Assembly: GCA_016214605.1 (NCBI GenBank)
Contig: JACROD010000008.1
Coordinates: forward strand, 1-34,616
Direction of reading: 5' to 3'
Length of the DNA stretch: 34,616 bases
Source of the DNA: Candidatus Kaiserbacteria bacterium
Lineage (GTDB): Bacteria; Patescibacteriota; Minisyncoccia; Phycocordibacterales; UBA2100
Position 1 is the first letter of the stretch. Each line of letters starts with the position of its first letter. Both the position numbers and the translations under genes were made by a program. Positions 24,301 through 33,391 of this stretch are shown in pieces. The notes beneath the pieces are model-generated. The model ran no database searches, had not been told where the DNA came from, and saw only the letters and a list, made by a program, of their open reading frames with translations.

Positions 24301-26382
24301 ATGAATACAGCTCTACGCTCTACAGCGTTGTCCACTTTATTATCGGTAGCATTTATCAGCACTCCCTTCATCGCTGCGGCACAGACCACAGGCGACCTCA
24401 ACGTCCAGATCCAAGGCATCTCGACCCAGCTTCAGACATTACTCCAACAAGTCCGGACTATTGCTTCTTCAGCATCCACCAGTACTACCCAGACGTCGGA
24501 CATCAGCTCACTTTCGGCCAAGATCGATGCACTCAAACAACAGATTCAGGCAATGGTCGCATCCATCAAGACCAATCTCCCAAACCCGGGTCAATTCCCC
24601 ACATGGAACGCTAGTTCCACCGCCCCGCATATGGAGCGCGGATGCGGCGCGTTCATGCGCAACCTTTCCCACGGTTCTCAGGGAAATGACGTAATAGACC
24701 TCCAGCAGATCCTCTCGGACAACGGTCTCCTCGACGCAGACAGCCATACCGGCTTCTTCGGTCCACGTACCGCCGAAGCACTCGCCAAATTCCAAGAGCG
24801 CTTTATGGGCGTCGCATCATCCTCAAGAGGATCGTTTGGGCCAATGACACGAGAGTTCATCCGCCAACATTATTGCGCAAACATCCCGACGCAAGCAGGC
24901 AACCCTGCATCGACAGGGGACCGACCGAATCCGGTCAACTGGAAACTTCCGAGCACCACATGGCCGACATGGAATTATCCGACGACCACATGGGATCGCC
25001 CGACATCAACATGGCCGACCACATGGAACGCATCATCCTCAAACGCATGGAGACAGCAAGCCATCCTCGCCGAGAAGCTTGAACGAGGCATGAGCGGCGA
25101 AAACGTAAAGAAGCTCCAAGAGATCCTTGCTTCCAGGCACGATGGGGTCTTCACCGACGAGCATGTGACCGGATTCTTTGGACCAAAGACCGAAGAGGCC
25201 GTGAAGCGCTTCCAAGATAATTCCGGCATCAATCCCTTGGGGATCGTCGGCCCACAGACGCTCGAAAAGATCAACGAACTGCTCAAGAATAGCGGCATGA
25301 CCAATGGTGCCGACAACACCACGTTATTACAAGCCGTCATAGATCGCGTCCACGAAATACAACGACAGATCCCCGCACTGACCTCCTCGACATCTACCTT
25401 CGACATTTCACGTCTGAAGGATCTCTTGGGCGAGATCAGAGCCCTCCACCAACAGATCCCCGCCGCCGCTCAAGACATCGTCTCGGACGCCAATCCAGAC
25501 AACGCTTCTTTGTGGCGCTGCATGCCGCGCCCGGCTTGTCTCGACGCGACACCTCGCTGCATGTTGCCCGAACCAGCTGAAGGTTGGTGCTCTCCCAGTG
25601 ATACGCCATCCCCGAACTCATGCGGACAGATTCGATGCTTGGTATATCAGCCCGTATGCGGCAGTGACGGACAGACGTACAGCTGCGGTACCGCTGATGC
25701 TCATGCATGCGGGGTACAGGTCGTACATAGCGGCGAATGTCAGAACAACTCCAACTCGAATGTGGTCGGTGCGGGCCAGCACTGCGGCGGGTTCATCAAT
25801 AACACCCCCGTTTGTGCTTCCGGCCTACGTTGCCAACTATCCAACATCCCGGATACGGGCGGCACCTGTGTTACTGATTCCACAAATCCTCCAGTAGCAT
25901 GCACCGCAGATGCAATGATGTGTCCTGACGGATCATACGTTGGACGCACGGGACCAAACTGCACTTTCGCGTGCTCCGGAACGAACTCAGACACAACATC
26001 AACAAATCCATCTGTACCCTATAACGCCTGTGCGGCACTTACTCGCGACCTATCTATAGGTGCGCAGGGAACCGACGTGTCCCTCTTACAAAGACTACTT
26101 TATTCAAAAGGCCTTATTTCTTCAAGCAGTCTAACGGGTTACTTCGGCGATCTGACCAAAAATGCACTGACACAGTATCAGTCGAGTCATGGTATTGACG
26201 CCGCCGGCGTACTGGGTCCCGCCACACGCGCCTTTATATCGGCTCACTGCGCAGAATTCACCAACTCAGGTGGCACTCAAACGGGCTCAAGCGATACGAA
26301 TCCCTCAGGTTGGACCGGATCAAGTACCACCGGTAACTCCGCTAATCCGCCGATTACAAACGATACCAATAGCGGGAACTAA
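24301..26382 (+). CDS. Secreted multi-domain protein: three PG-binding-1-like domains plus a Kazal-like domain
   Basis: Signal peptide; LSHGSQGNDVIDLQQIL…TGFFGPRTAEALAKFQ, LERGMSGENVKKLQEIL…TGFFGPKTEEAVKRFQ, LSIGAQGTDVSLLQRLL…TGYFGDLTKNALTQYQ; CLVYQPVCGSDGQTYSCGTADAHACGVQVVHSGEC. Confidence 0.85.
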   Translation: MNTALRSTALSTLLSVAFISTPFIAAAQTTGDLNVQIQGISTQLQTLLQQVRTIASSASTSTTQTSDISSLSAKIDALKQQIQAMVASIKTNLPNPGQFPTWNASSTAPHMERGCGAFMRNLSHGSQGNDVIDLQQILSDNGLLDADSHTGFFGPRTAEALAKFQERFMGVASSSRGSFGPMTREFIRQHYCANIPTQAGNPASTGDRPNPVNWKLPSTTWPTWNYPTTTWDRPTSTWPTTWNASSSNAWRQQAILAEKLERGMSGENVKKLQEILASRHDGVFTDEHVTGFFGPKTEEAVKRFQDNSGINPLGIVGPQTLEKINELLKNSGMTNGADNTTLLQAVIDRVHEIQRQIPALTSSTSTFDISRLKDLLGEIRALHQQIPAAAQDIVSDANPDNASLWRCMPRPACLDATPRCMLPEPAEGWCSPSDTPSPNSCGQIRCLVYQPVCGSDGQTYSCGTADAHACGVQVVHSGECQNNSNSNVVGAGQHCGGFINNTPVCASGLRCQLSNIPDTGGTCVTDSTNPPVACTADAMMCPDGSYVGRTGPNCTFACSGTNSDTTSTNPSVPYNACAALTRDLSIGAQGTDVSLLQRLLYSKGLISSSSLTGYFGDLTKNALTQYQSSHGIDAAGVLGPATRAFISAHCAEFTNSGGTQTGSSDTNPSGWTGSSTTGNSANPPITNDTNSGN

Positions 26383-26407
26383 AAATTACTTTAGCACCGC
26401 TACACCT

Positions 26408-26444
26408 AAACACCGCCCCCGTTTAAAGGGCGGTGTTTAGTTTT
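26408..26444 (+). terminator. Intrinsic terminator
   Basis: AAACACCGCCC…GGGCGGTGTTT-AGTTTT. Confidence 0.8.
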
Positions 26445-26535
26445 CCCTTCTACCGTATTTTCTGCTATATTCCAACCAGGGAATCAAAAGGTTGCCTCCT
26501 GCACAATGCAGACAACCGCTCTTTGAAAGGAATAG

Positions 26536-27720
26536 ATGATGTCAGATCGCACACTCGTACGCTTGATCGACAAAATATCGCCCACGTGTGGCCAGATGCT
26601 GCCGGATTGCTTCTTGAATGCCGCTATTGAAAACCCGGACGGCGTCATTGTCCGCAACACCAAGATTGATCCGCGGGCATTACCAAAAAGTGTCAAATGG
26701 ATCGCCCGAGCGGGCACCGGCGTCGACAACATAGACCCGATGGACGCCGCTACGGAGCGCGGGATCGTTGTATTCTACGCACCGGGGATGAACGCTCAGT
26801 CCGTGGCAGAGCACGTCTTCAGACTACTTGGTAATCATTTCCGCCCGCTATCCGAAAGCCAACGCTTTGTCTCGGACCTATCCGGTAAAACTCACGAAGA
26901 AATGGAAGATGCGATCAAGAAAGGCAAGTCCAAATACACAGGCCATGAACTCTTTGGACGTACGATCGGCATCGTCGGTGCGGCAGGCAATATAGGACAA
27001 CGCATTGCGCGTATTGCACTCGGCTACGGGATGGAAGTGGTCGGTTGCGATATCAAACAACAAGAGATCCCCGGAGTCCGCTGGTCGGATATGGAGGGTG
27101 TCTTACGATCGTCGGACATCGTGACCATACACGCCTCGTATCTCCCAGGAATTAACGAGGGACTGATCGGTCGTGATCAACTCGCAGCCATGCGGCCGGG
27201 AGCCATCCTTGTGAACACCGCGCGCGCGGAATTGGTCGATAGTGCGGCCATTCTCGAAGCTATTCATGATCCGCAGGCGCCACTATCCGCATATCTGACC
27301 GATCTGCCGACACCCGATATCATCGATGTGAAGGGGATCACCTGCACACCGCATATCGGGGCAAGTACTCCTCAATCCCAGGAACGTTGCGCCGAAAGTA
27401 TCGGGCGCGACATCGGCAACTTCATCCGCTTCGGGGTGATCCGCAATGCAAAGAACTTCCCGTCGATGGAGATCTTCCCACGGTCAGCTATCGTCACACG
27501 CCTGTCTATCATCCACCGCAATATCGAAGGTATGATCTATTTTATGTCGGGCGTGCTGGCGAGATATGGTGTAAACATCGCGGACCACAAGACCACACAG
27601 GTCAATGGGATCGCGTACTCGGTCATTGACCTTGAATGCCCGCTCCCGTTTGGTGCCCTCGAAAAGGTTGCCGTACACGAGAAGATTCTCCGCGTCCACG
27701 AGATCCGATTCGACCAATAG
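26536..27720 (+). CDS. serA: D-3-phosphoglycerate dehydrogenase with C-terminal ACT-like region
   Basis: WIARAGTGVDNID, GRTIGIVGAAGNIGQRIA, ILVNTARAELVD, TPHIGASTPQSQE. Confidence 0.9.
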   Translation: MMSDRTLVRLIDKISPTCGQMLPDCFLNAAIENPDGVIVRNTKIDPRALPKSVKWIARAGTGVDNIDPMDAATERGIVVFYAPGMNAQSVAEHVFRLLGNHFRPLSESQRFVSDLSGKTHEEMEDAIKKGKSKYTGHELFGRTIGIVGAAGNIGQRIARIALGYGMEVVGCDIKQQEIPGVRWSDMEGVLRSSDIVTIHASYLPGINEGLIGRDQLAAMRPGAILVNTARAELVDSAAILEAIHDPQAPLSAYLTDLPTPDIIDVKGITCTPHIGASTPQSQERCAESIGRDIGNFIRFGVIRNAKNFPSMEIFPRSAIVTRLSIIHRNIEGMIYFMSGVLARYGVNIADHKTTQVNGIAYSVIDLECPLPFGALEKVAVHEKILRVHEIRFDQ

Positions 27721-27733
27721 GCGGCCTCTCAGG

Positions 27734-27765
27734 CCCGCGCCATCAAGCGCGGGTCTTTTCTTTTT
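27734..27765 (+). terminator. Intrinsic terminator
   Basis: CCCGCGC-CATCAA-GCGCGGG-TCTTTTCTTTTT. Confidence 0.85.
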
Positions 27766-27885
27766 CCGCATCACCATACCCAGTGTTTATTATGATCATG
27801 CACCCTCTATGCCATCACGACAGATTACGTTCTCAAGGATTTTTCTGCGGACCAGTACTGTGCTTGAGGACACACGTTTCGCTTG

Positions 27886-27957
27886 TGCCCCCACGAGGAA
27901 TCGAACCTCGATCATAAGCTTCGGAAGCTTACGTTCTATCCATTAAACTATGGGAGC
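27886..27957 (-). tRNA. tRNA-Arg(CCG)
   Basis: Minus: GCTCCCATAGTTTAATGGATAGAACGTAAGCTTCCGAAGCTTATGATCGAGGTTCGATTCCTCGTGGGGGCA; anticodon arm TAAGC-TTCCGAA-GCTTA. Confidence 0.95.
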
Positions 27958-27988
27958 TATCCTACCGCGTCCTTCGTAGCCTTGCTGT

Positions 27989-28019
27989 GCCCTCCCGAAG
28001 CTTTATGCGAAGGAGGGGC
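27989..28019. repeat. tRNA-proximal hairpin, copy 2 (loop AGCTTTATGCG)
   Basis: CCCTCC-CGAAGCTTTATGCGAA-GGAGGG. Confidence 0.65.
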
Positions 28020-28108
28020 GAAGTAGGACTGTGTCCTCCATAATTGCGTGTTTTAACAAAAGACGCAATGACGGAGGGTCCATTGAACGACAGGAGGTAA
28101 CGGGGAAA

Positions 28109-28257
28109 TAGGCCCCGTTCATAAATAACTTCCATAAGTTATGAACGGTGCACCACAAGGGTATGGCCATTTTTCTAAAGCGGCTTACCGCTAAGAAAAA
28201 TTGGTCTCACAAAGAGCTGTAACATAAATAATGAGTACATTATTTATTAACAGACTC
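28109..28257 (+). ncRNA. Two-copy structured element, copy 1
   Basis: TAGGCCCCGTTCATAA…TTATGAACGGTGCAC; insert hairpin 28156-28206; ATAAATAATG-AGTA-CATTATTTAT. Confidence 0.6.
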
Positions 28258-28368
28258 ATAGTACGGGAACGCGCGTGTTTGTCCAAACCCTACCCAAACC
28301 CTACCCTTGCTTCAGAGCCCATTTACCGATAGAGTGCAGTGAAATCCGAAAAATCAGATCGTCACATG

Positions 28369-29061
28369 GACACCATTGCCCACTCATCCCACAGCAAGTA
28401 TTTCCTCTACATCGCGATCGCGTTTGTCGCCGTGCAGCTGATCTCCAATACCGTCGCAGTCAAGCTCATCGAGCTCGGCCCGCTCATTATCTCGGGAGCG
28501 ACCCTCATCTTTCCGATCAGTTACATCTTTGGCGACATCCTCACCGAAGTCTACGGCTACCGTGCATCGCGCAAGATCATCTGGTCGGGATTTGGAGCAC
28601 TCGTACTCATGTCCTTCTTCTACTGGTTCGTCCAGCACCTCCCCGCACCCGCCTTTTGGCAAGACCAGGCGGCCTTTGACACCATACTGGGAGCGGCGCC
28701 GAGGATCGTCCTCGCCTCGATGATCGCGTATTTTGCAGGCGAGTTTAGCAATTCGTTTATCCTATCGAGGATGAAGGTCTGGATGGAAGGGAGCCATCTG
28801 TGGATGCGCACCATCGGGTCCACCGTCGTCGGCGAAGGCGTCGACAGCATCCTTTTTGCCACACTCGCTTTTTACGGCACGATGCCCACGAGCGCACTTT
28901 TGACCGTCATCGTTTCTATCTATGTGGTCAAGGTCGCCTACGAAGTCCTCGCGACGCCGATCACGTACGCCATCGTCGGCAAGCTCAAGCGAGCGGAAGG
29001 GATCGACGCCTACGATCGCGGGATCAGCTACAATCCGTTCCATCTGTCGGAAGAGGTCTAG
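28369..29061 (+). CDS. yhhQ: YhhQ/VUT-family queuosine-precursor transporter
   Basis: LISNTVAVKLIELGPLIISGATLIFPISYIFGDILTEVYGYRASRKIIWSGF; TIGSTVVGEGVDSILFATLAFYG. Confidence 0.88.
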   Translation, partial: DTIAHSSHSKYFLYIAIAFVAVQLISNTVAVKLIELGPLIISGATLIFPISYIFGDILTEVYGYRASRKIIWSGFGALVLMSFFYWFVQHLPAPAFWQDQAAFDTILGAAPRIVLASMIAYFAGEFSNSFILSRMKVWMEGSHLWMRTIGSTVVGEGVDSILFATLAFYGTMPTSALLTVIVSIYVVKVAYEVLATPITYAIVGKLKRAEGIDAYDRGISYNPFHLSEEV

Positions 29062-29119
29062 ATCAATGCCATGGAGGTGTGCGAGCATTTTTGCTATTGG
29101 ATAATGGGGGTCTACCAAC

Positions 29120-29833
29120 ATGAAGGAGATCGGTGGTACAATGGCGAGTATGAATCTTTCACGTTTGAAACAGCGGGTTGTTGCACTTCGCCAAGCGGGG
29201 AAAACATACGGTGAGATACAGCTCATCACCGGAAAATCGATACCAAAGAGCACTCTTTCGTATTGGTGCAAAAACTACCCTCTATCCAAGGTTCATCTCA
29301 ACAGAGTCGAACAAATAATTAGTAGAGGGGGTGAGAAAGGACGTGCGGTTGCCCTGGCCTCAAAGCGTGTTCAACGCAACCAATACATAGATGACCTTCG
29401 CCTCAAGAACGCGCACCTTCCTAATCTTCTCCTACAGAATATCCATAATGCAAAGATTGCTTTGGCAATCCTATACCTCGCGGAAGGCGGGAAGCATCAA
29501 AGCGGGTCGATGATGTTTGGTAATTCCGATCCAAACATTATTTCTTTATTCCTCAAATTATTACACGTTGTTTACGATAAAATAGAAGACTCGAAGTTCA
29601 GATGCACGGTGCAATGCCGTGCTGATCAAGACATTAAATCTCTTGAACGATTCTGGTCCCGCCTGACCAATATCCCACTTTCGCAATTTTACAAGGCACG
29701 TATAGACGCTCGAACTGTGGGAAAAATCTCGAGAAAAAAGGACTACAAGGGCGTTTGCCGGATAGATTATTTTTCGGCCCATGTTTATAATGACCTTCTT
29801 GTTGCTGGAAAAGTCATTTCAGGTAATATGTAG
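29120..29833 (+). CDS. HTH plus LAGLIDADG-like (homing-endonuclease-like) protein
   Basis: N-terminal RVVALRQAGKTYGEIQLITGKSIPKSTLSYWCKN; ALAILYLAEGGKHQSGSMMFGNSDPNIISLFLKLL…LERFWSRLTNIPLSQFYK. Internal ATGs at 29141 and 29150 possible. Confidence 0.6.
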   Translation: MKEIGGTMASMNLSRLKQRVVALRQAGKTYGEIQLITGKSIPKSTLSYWCKNYPLSKVHLNRVEQIISRGGEKGRAVALASKRVQRNQYIDDLRLKNAHLPNLLLQNIHNAKIALAILYLAEGGKHQSGSMMFGNSDPNIISLFLKLLHVVYDKIEDSKFRCTVQCRADQDIKSLERFWSRLTNIPLSQFYKARIDARTVGKISRKKDYKGVCRIDYFSAHVYNDLLVAGKVISGNM

Positions 29834-29838
29834 CCACA

Positions 29839-29909
29839 GGGCCTATAGTATAGCGGTAGAACGGTTCCATGGCATGGAACAGGTCCGGGTTCGACTCCCG
29901 GTAGGTCCA
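29839..29909 (+). tRNA. tRNA-Ala(GGC)
   Basis: Acceptor GGGCCTA/TAGGTCC with G3:U70; anticodon arm GTTCC-ATGGCAT-GGAAC; T arm CCGGG-TTCGACT-CCCGG. Confidence 0.93.
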
Positions 29910-29995
29910 CAAAAATTGACACCTCCAAATATTTGATAATATAATACTGACAGTTTAAAGTCGCGTTCTTTTACTCTGACCGACGAGGTGACACG

Positions 29996-31087
29996 ATGAC
30001 ACCAATGCTTCCATTCAGCAAGAAGATCAACGCCGCGGACGCCATCCTCAAGAAGTGCATTGGCACGAAAGGCGTCTGGGCCGATCCTTCGCGGTATCGG
30101 TATCAGTGCTGGACGCGCGACCTGGCGATCGCGATCGCGCCGACATTGCTTCAGATGGGCAAGCCGGGGATCGTGCGGACCCATCTCGAAAATCTGTCCA
30201 AGCGGCAGCGGCCCAACGGACAGATCCCGATCCTCTTCCTCGACCGACTGGCTCCGTTTCTGGCGGACAAGGTGAAGCGCAGTATACGCGATCGCAAGAT
30301 CTCGTTCATGCTGGGGCGTTTCCTCCAGGGGCAACTCTGGAATCTGACGCCGGGTACGCGCGACTCCGAGATCCTCTATATCGTCGGTATGTATGAATAC
30401 GCCCGCAGAACAGGGGATCGCACGCTACAAACGCAATACGATTCAGTGATCCGAAAGGCACTCGATCACATTGAGACCAATCTGATGCGCGACGGTCTCG
30501 TGATCGGTTGCGACTGGCGCGACACGATGCACCTTGAGCTCGGTGATAGGTCGCTGCTTACCAACAACTCCCTCATGTACCACGCATACTGGCTCATGGG
30601 AGAACAGGCGAAAGCTGATCAGCTGCGTGATCGGATCAACAATCGATTCTGGTCGGATGGTTCCTACTTGGACTACCCGGGCAGTACCCGATTCGATCCG
30701 CTCGGTGGCGCGTTTGCCATCCTGTTCGACGTCGCTCCAAAAGAGCGCTATGCGAGCCTGGCGGCGAGCTTTCGGTCGGTGGATACGCCAAGCGGCGTCG
30801 CCATCAAGTGTCGGCACAATCCAATCTCTCCGGAAGAAGCTGAGGTCATCGAACGCACTGATGGCGTCGTCGTCTGGCCGTTCGTGGTCGGTTTCTCGAT
30901 CCTTGCGCTCGACAAGATCGGCGAACGCGAGATGGCGGAAGAGCAGCTCATGAAGCTCGAGAAGCTTGAAGGCTTTCGTGAATGGTACGACCCGTCCACG
31001 GGAAAAGGCTTCGGAGCGCTCGAACAGCTCTGGAGCGCGACACTTTTCTTGCGTTCGTCGCTCGAGCTCCACTGGAGCTTCAGATGA
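29996..31087 (+). CDS. (alpha/alpha)6-barrel glycosidase, glycogen-debranching/GH-like
   Basis: YRYQCWTRDLAIAIAPTLLQMG, RPNGQIPILF, DWRDTMHLE, LLTNNSLMYHAYWLMGE. Confidence 0.7.
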   Translation: MTPMLPFSKKINAADAILKKCIGTKGVWADPSRYRYQCWTRDLAIAIAPTLLQMGKPGIVRTHLENLSKRQRPNGQIPILFLDRLAPFLADKVKRSIRDRKISFMLGRFLQGQLWNLTPGTRDSEILYIVGMYEYARRTGDRTLQTQYDSVIRKALDHIETNLMRDGLVIGCDWRDTMHLELGDRSLLTNNSLMYHAYWLMGEQAKADQLRDRINNRFWSDGSYLDYPGSTRFDPLGGAFAILFDVAPKERYASLAASFRSVDTPSGVAIKCRHNPISPEEAEVIERTDGVVVWPFVVGFSILALDKIGEREMAEEQLMKLEKLEGFREWYDPSTGKGFGALEQLWSATLFLRSSLELHWSFR

Positions 31088-31107
31088 CGTAAGTTCGGTC
31101 ATTCGAC

Positions 31108-31140
31108 AGCCGGCGAAGTACCTTGCTTCGCCGGCTTTTT
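31108..31140 (+). terminator. Intrinsic terminator
   Basis: AGCCGGCGAAG…CTTCGCCGGCT-TTTT. Confidence 0.85.
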
Positions 31141-31165
31141 CAATACCGATTTTTCTGCGATAGAT

Positions 31166-31259
31166 TTAGGCCCCGTCCATAAATAAGTCCTACGGTTGTG
31201 GACGGTGCACAAAGGGCTCTAACCACAAATAACGAGTACGTTATTTGTGGAAGACCCCT
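31166..31259 (+). ncRNA. Two-copy structured element, copy 2
   Basis: TAGGCCCCGTCCATAA…TTGTGGACGGTGCAC; CCACAAATAACG-AGTA-CGTTATTTGTGG. Confidence 0.6.
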
Positions 31260-31307
31260 TAGCCCACATTTCAAAAACAGATGCTATTATAGGGAGCGAA
31301 AACCGTT

Positions 31308-32237
31308 ATGCTCAATGAGCTATTCATTTTCGTGATCGCCCTATTCATGATCGCTCGGGGCGCGACATTGGCGACCAAATACGCTTCGCGATTAGCCGAA
31401 AATTACCGACTCTCGCAATACACGGTCGGCTTCATCATTATAGCCATCATCTCCATCCTTCCGGAGTTACTCATTTCTATCACCGCATCACTCGAAGGAA
31501 TGCCCTCGTTCGGTTTGGGTATGCTCTTTGGTTCGAATATTGCCGACCTGACACTGATCTTTGCGATCATCATCCTGCTCACCGACCGGGGACTGAAGAT
31601 CGAAAGCAAGATCTTAAAAAACCATACCGTCTATCCGCTCATCTTGAGCCTCCCGCTTGTACTCGGACTCAATGGGCATTTTTCTCGCCTTGAAGGCATA
31701 GCGCTTATCATGACGGGCGGCATCTTTTATTACCTCGCCCTGCGAAACGGCGTCGACGGCAAAACGCGGTCGCCGCACCGCAAGGACAAACTCAAGAGTC
31801 TCTTGATGTTGCTGTTCAGCATGGCCATATTGCTGAGCGGCGCATACTTCATCGTATCATCGGCGACCGCGCTCGCCACTCACTTCGGGGTTAGTTCGAT
31901 CCTGATCGGCATGCTTGTGGTGGCGCTCGGCACGACAATACCAGAACTCTTTTTTGCACTTAAATCGGCGCGCAAACACGAAGACTCTCTGGCGGTCGGA
32001 GATATCCTCGGTACCGTGCTTGCCGACGCCACGATCGTGGTCGGCATCCTCGCAGTGATCCATCCTTTCTTCTTTCCGCAAAAGATCATTTATATCACCG
32101 GAGTGTTCATGGTCGTCGCTTCGTACATCTTGTTCCGTTTTATGCGCTCAGGCAGGACGGTCTCCCGGAGGGAAGCGTACTTGTTGTTCGGATTTTGGGT
32201 GGTGTTTGTGATCATAGAGTTTTTCGCAAGCGTGTAG
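31308..32237 (+). CDS. CaCA-family Na+/Ca2+ (cation/H+) exchanger
   Basis: Duplicated alpha repeats: ISILPELLISITASLEGMPSFGLGMLFGSNIADLTLI and VVALGTTIPELFFALKSARKHEDSLAVGDILGTVLADATIV. Confidence 0.9.
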   Translation: MLNELFIFVIALFMIARGATLATKYASRLAENYRLSQYTVGFIIIAIISILPELLISITASLEGMPSFGLGMLFGSNIADLTLIFAIIILLTDRGLKIESKILKNHTVYPLILSLPLVLGLNGHFSRLEGIALIMTGGIFYYLALRNGVDGKTRSPHRKDKLKSLLMLLFSMAILLSGAYFIVSSATALATHFGVSSILIGMLVVALGTTIPELFFALKSARKHEDSLAVGDILGTVLADATIVVGILAVIHPFFFPQKIIYITGVFMVVASYILFRFMRSGRTVSRREAYLLFGFWVVFVIIEFFASV

Positions 32238-32326
32238 CTCCCGGGACAATGCTTACTATGCACTCCTGATCCGCGCGTTTTGAAATACCCGCAGACGACC
32301 AAAAGTCCGCATAGTAGAGTGAGGGC

Positions 32327-32440
32327 ATGAAGAAAACACCCAAAGACCCCCACTACGACCAGCTTGCACGCTTCGTCTACTCATGGTTCGTCGACCGTAA
32401 AAAGAAGCCTGCAAAAAAGAAACCACAAAAGAAGAGCTAG
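32327..32440 (+). CDS. Small basic hypothetical protein (37 aa), absent from the ORF track
   Basis: MKKTPKDPHYDQLARFVYSWFVDRKKKPAKKKPQKKS*; GAGGG upstream. Confidence 0.5.
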   Translation: MKKTPKDPHYDQLARFVYSWFVDRKKKPAKKKPQKKS

Positions 32441-32502
32441 ACGCTGCCTCGGATATTTGCTATCAATCCCTTAGATAAGACTGCTTCATAGGGGAGATTT
32501 CG

Positions 32503-33261
32503 ATGGACTACAAAACATACCTGGTCTTCGGCGCCGCAGGGACAGTGGGTAAGGCAGTGGTAAGAGCACTGCTCGGCCCGGGTCACCGCGTGTTTGCGAT
32601 CGTACATACTGACGCACAAGCACATGAGTGGCCCGAAGAGGACGATCTTTTGGCGAGCGCCATCTTGGTCAAAGCAGGCGACACGGCCGATCTGGATTGG
32701 TGGGACGCCCATCCTTCCTTCTTCGGTCCGTATTGCGGCAAGATTGATGCGGTGATCTATGCCGTCGAACATGTCCTAGGTGACGATGGCAACGAATCAC
32801 GGAGATGGGAGGTCCCATCCACCGGAATGATTGTTTCCTCCTTCGGATATAATGGTGCGCGCGACAAGATCTCAAAAGGGATGTACAACATGTCCCGGAG
32901 TGCAGGACCGCTTCTTAAAGACGGCGGATCTATGGTATTCATTTCTCCGGCGATCACAGGCATGGCCGAACAAGGATCACCATGTTCTCAAGAACAGACG
33001 CATGGCTATGCCCACATGATCACGCACCAAAAGTACATGGTGGACAGCGAACGAAAGGCGCTGATACGGGGGGATCCAGACACTCTTGCATATATCGTAC
33101 CGAACGCGAAGATGCACAGTATAGTCCCTGCTTTTCGTATCAAATCGCACCAAAGACAAGAATTCGAACTTCCAAAGAAGATCCCTACCGAGGCCGTCGC
33201 TCAAGCAACCCTCGAGGTGCTTGCAAGCAATGAGCATACGGATAAAGTGATCGAATACTAG
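32503..33261 (+). CDS. Short-chain dehydrogenase/reductase-like NAD(P)-binding protein
   Basis: YLVFGAAGTVGKAVVRALLGPGHRV; GGSMVFISPAITGM. Confidence 0.75.
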   Translation: MDYKTYLVFGAAGTVGKAVVRALLGPGHRVFAIVHTDAQAHEWPEEDDLLASAILVKAGDTADLDWWDAHPSFFGPYCGKIDAVIYAVEHVLGDDGNESRRWEVPSTGMIVSSFGYNGARDKISKGMYNMSRSAGPLLKDGGSMVFISPAITGMAEQGSPCSQEQTHGYAHMITHQKYMVDSERKALIRGDPDTLAYIVPNAKMHSIVPAFRIKSHQRQEFELPKKIPTEAVAQATLEVLASNEHTDKVIEY

Positions 33262-33277
33262 ATCACTATGAATGATC

Positions 33278-33316
33278 AGAGGCCTCGGACGCAGAGCGTC
33301 CGAGGCCTCTATTTTA
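33278..33316 (+). terminator. 15-bp perfect hairpin terminator
   Basis: AGAGGCCTCGGACGC-AGA-GCGTCCGAGGCCTCT-ATTTT. Confidence 0.85.
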
Positions 33317-33391
33317 ATTGTAATTCGACTCGTCACTTACGATGTGTTATTTTGCACACAGAAATGAAAGACAACAGAGGAGTTCTTTGTC

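Noticed and set aside
28283-28310. CCAAACCCTAC repeated twice (telomere-like)
   Set aside because: Only two units; too short to support a special role.
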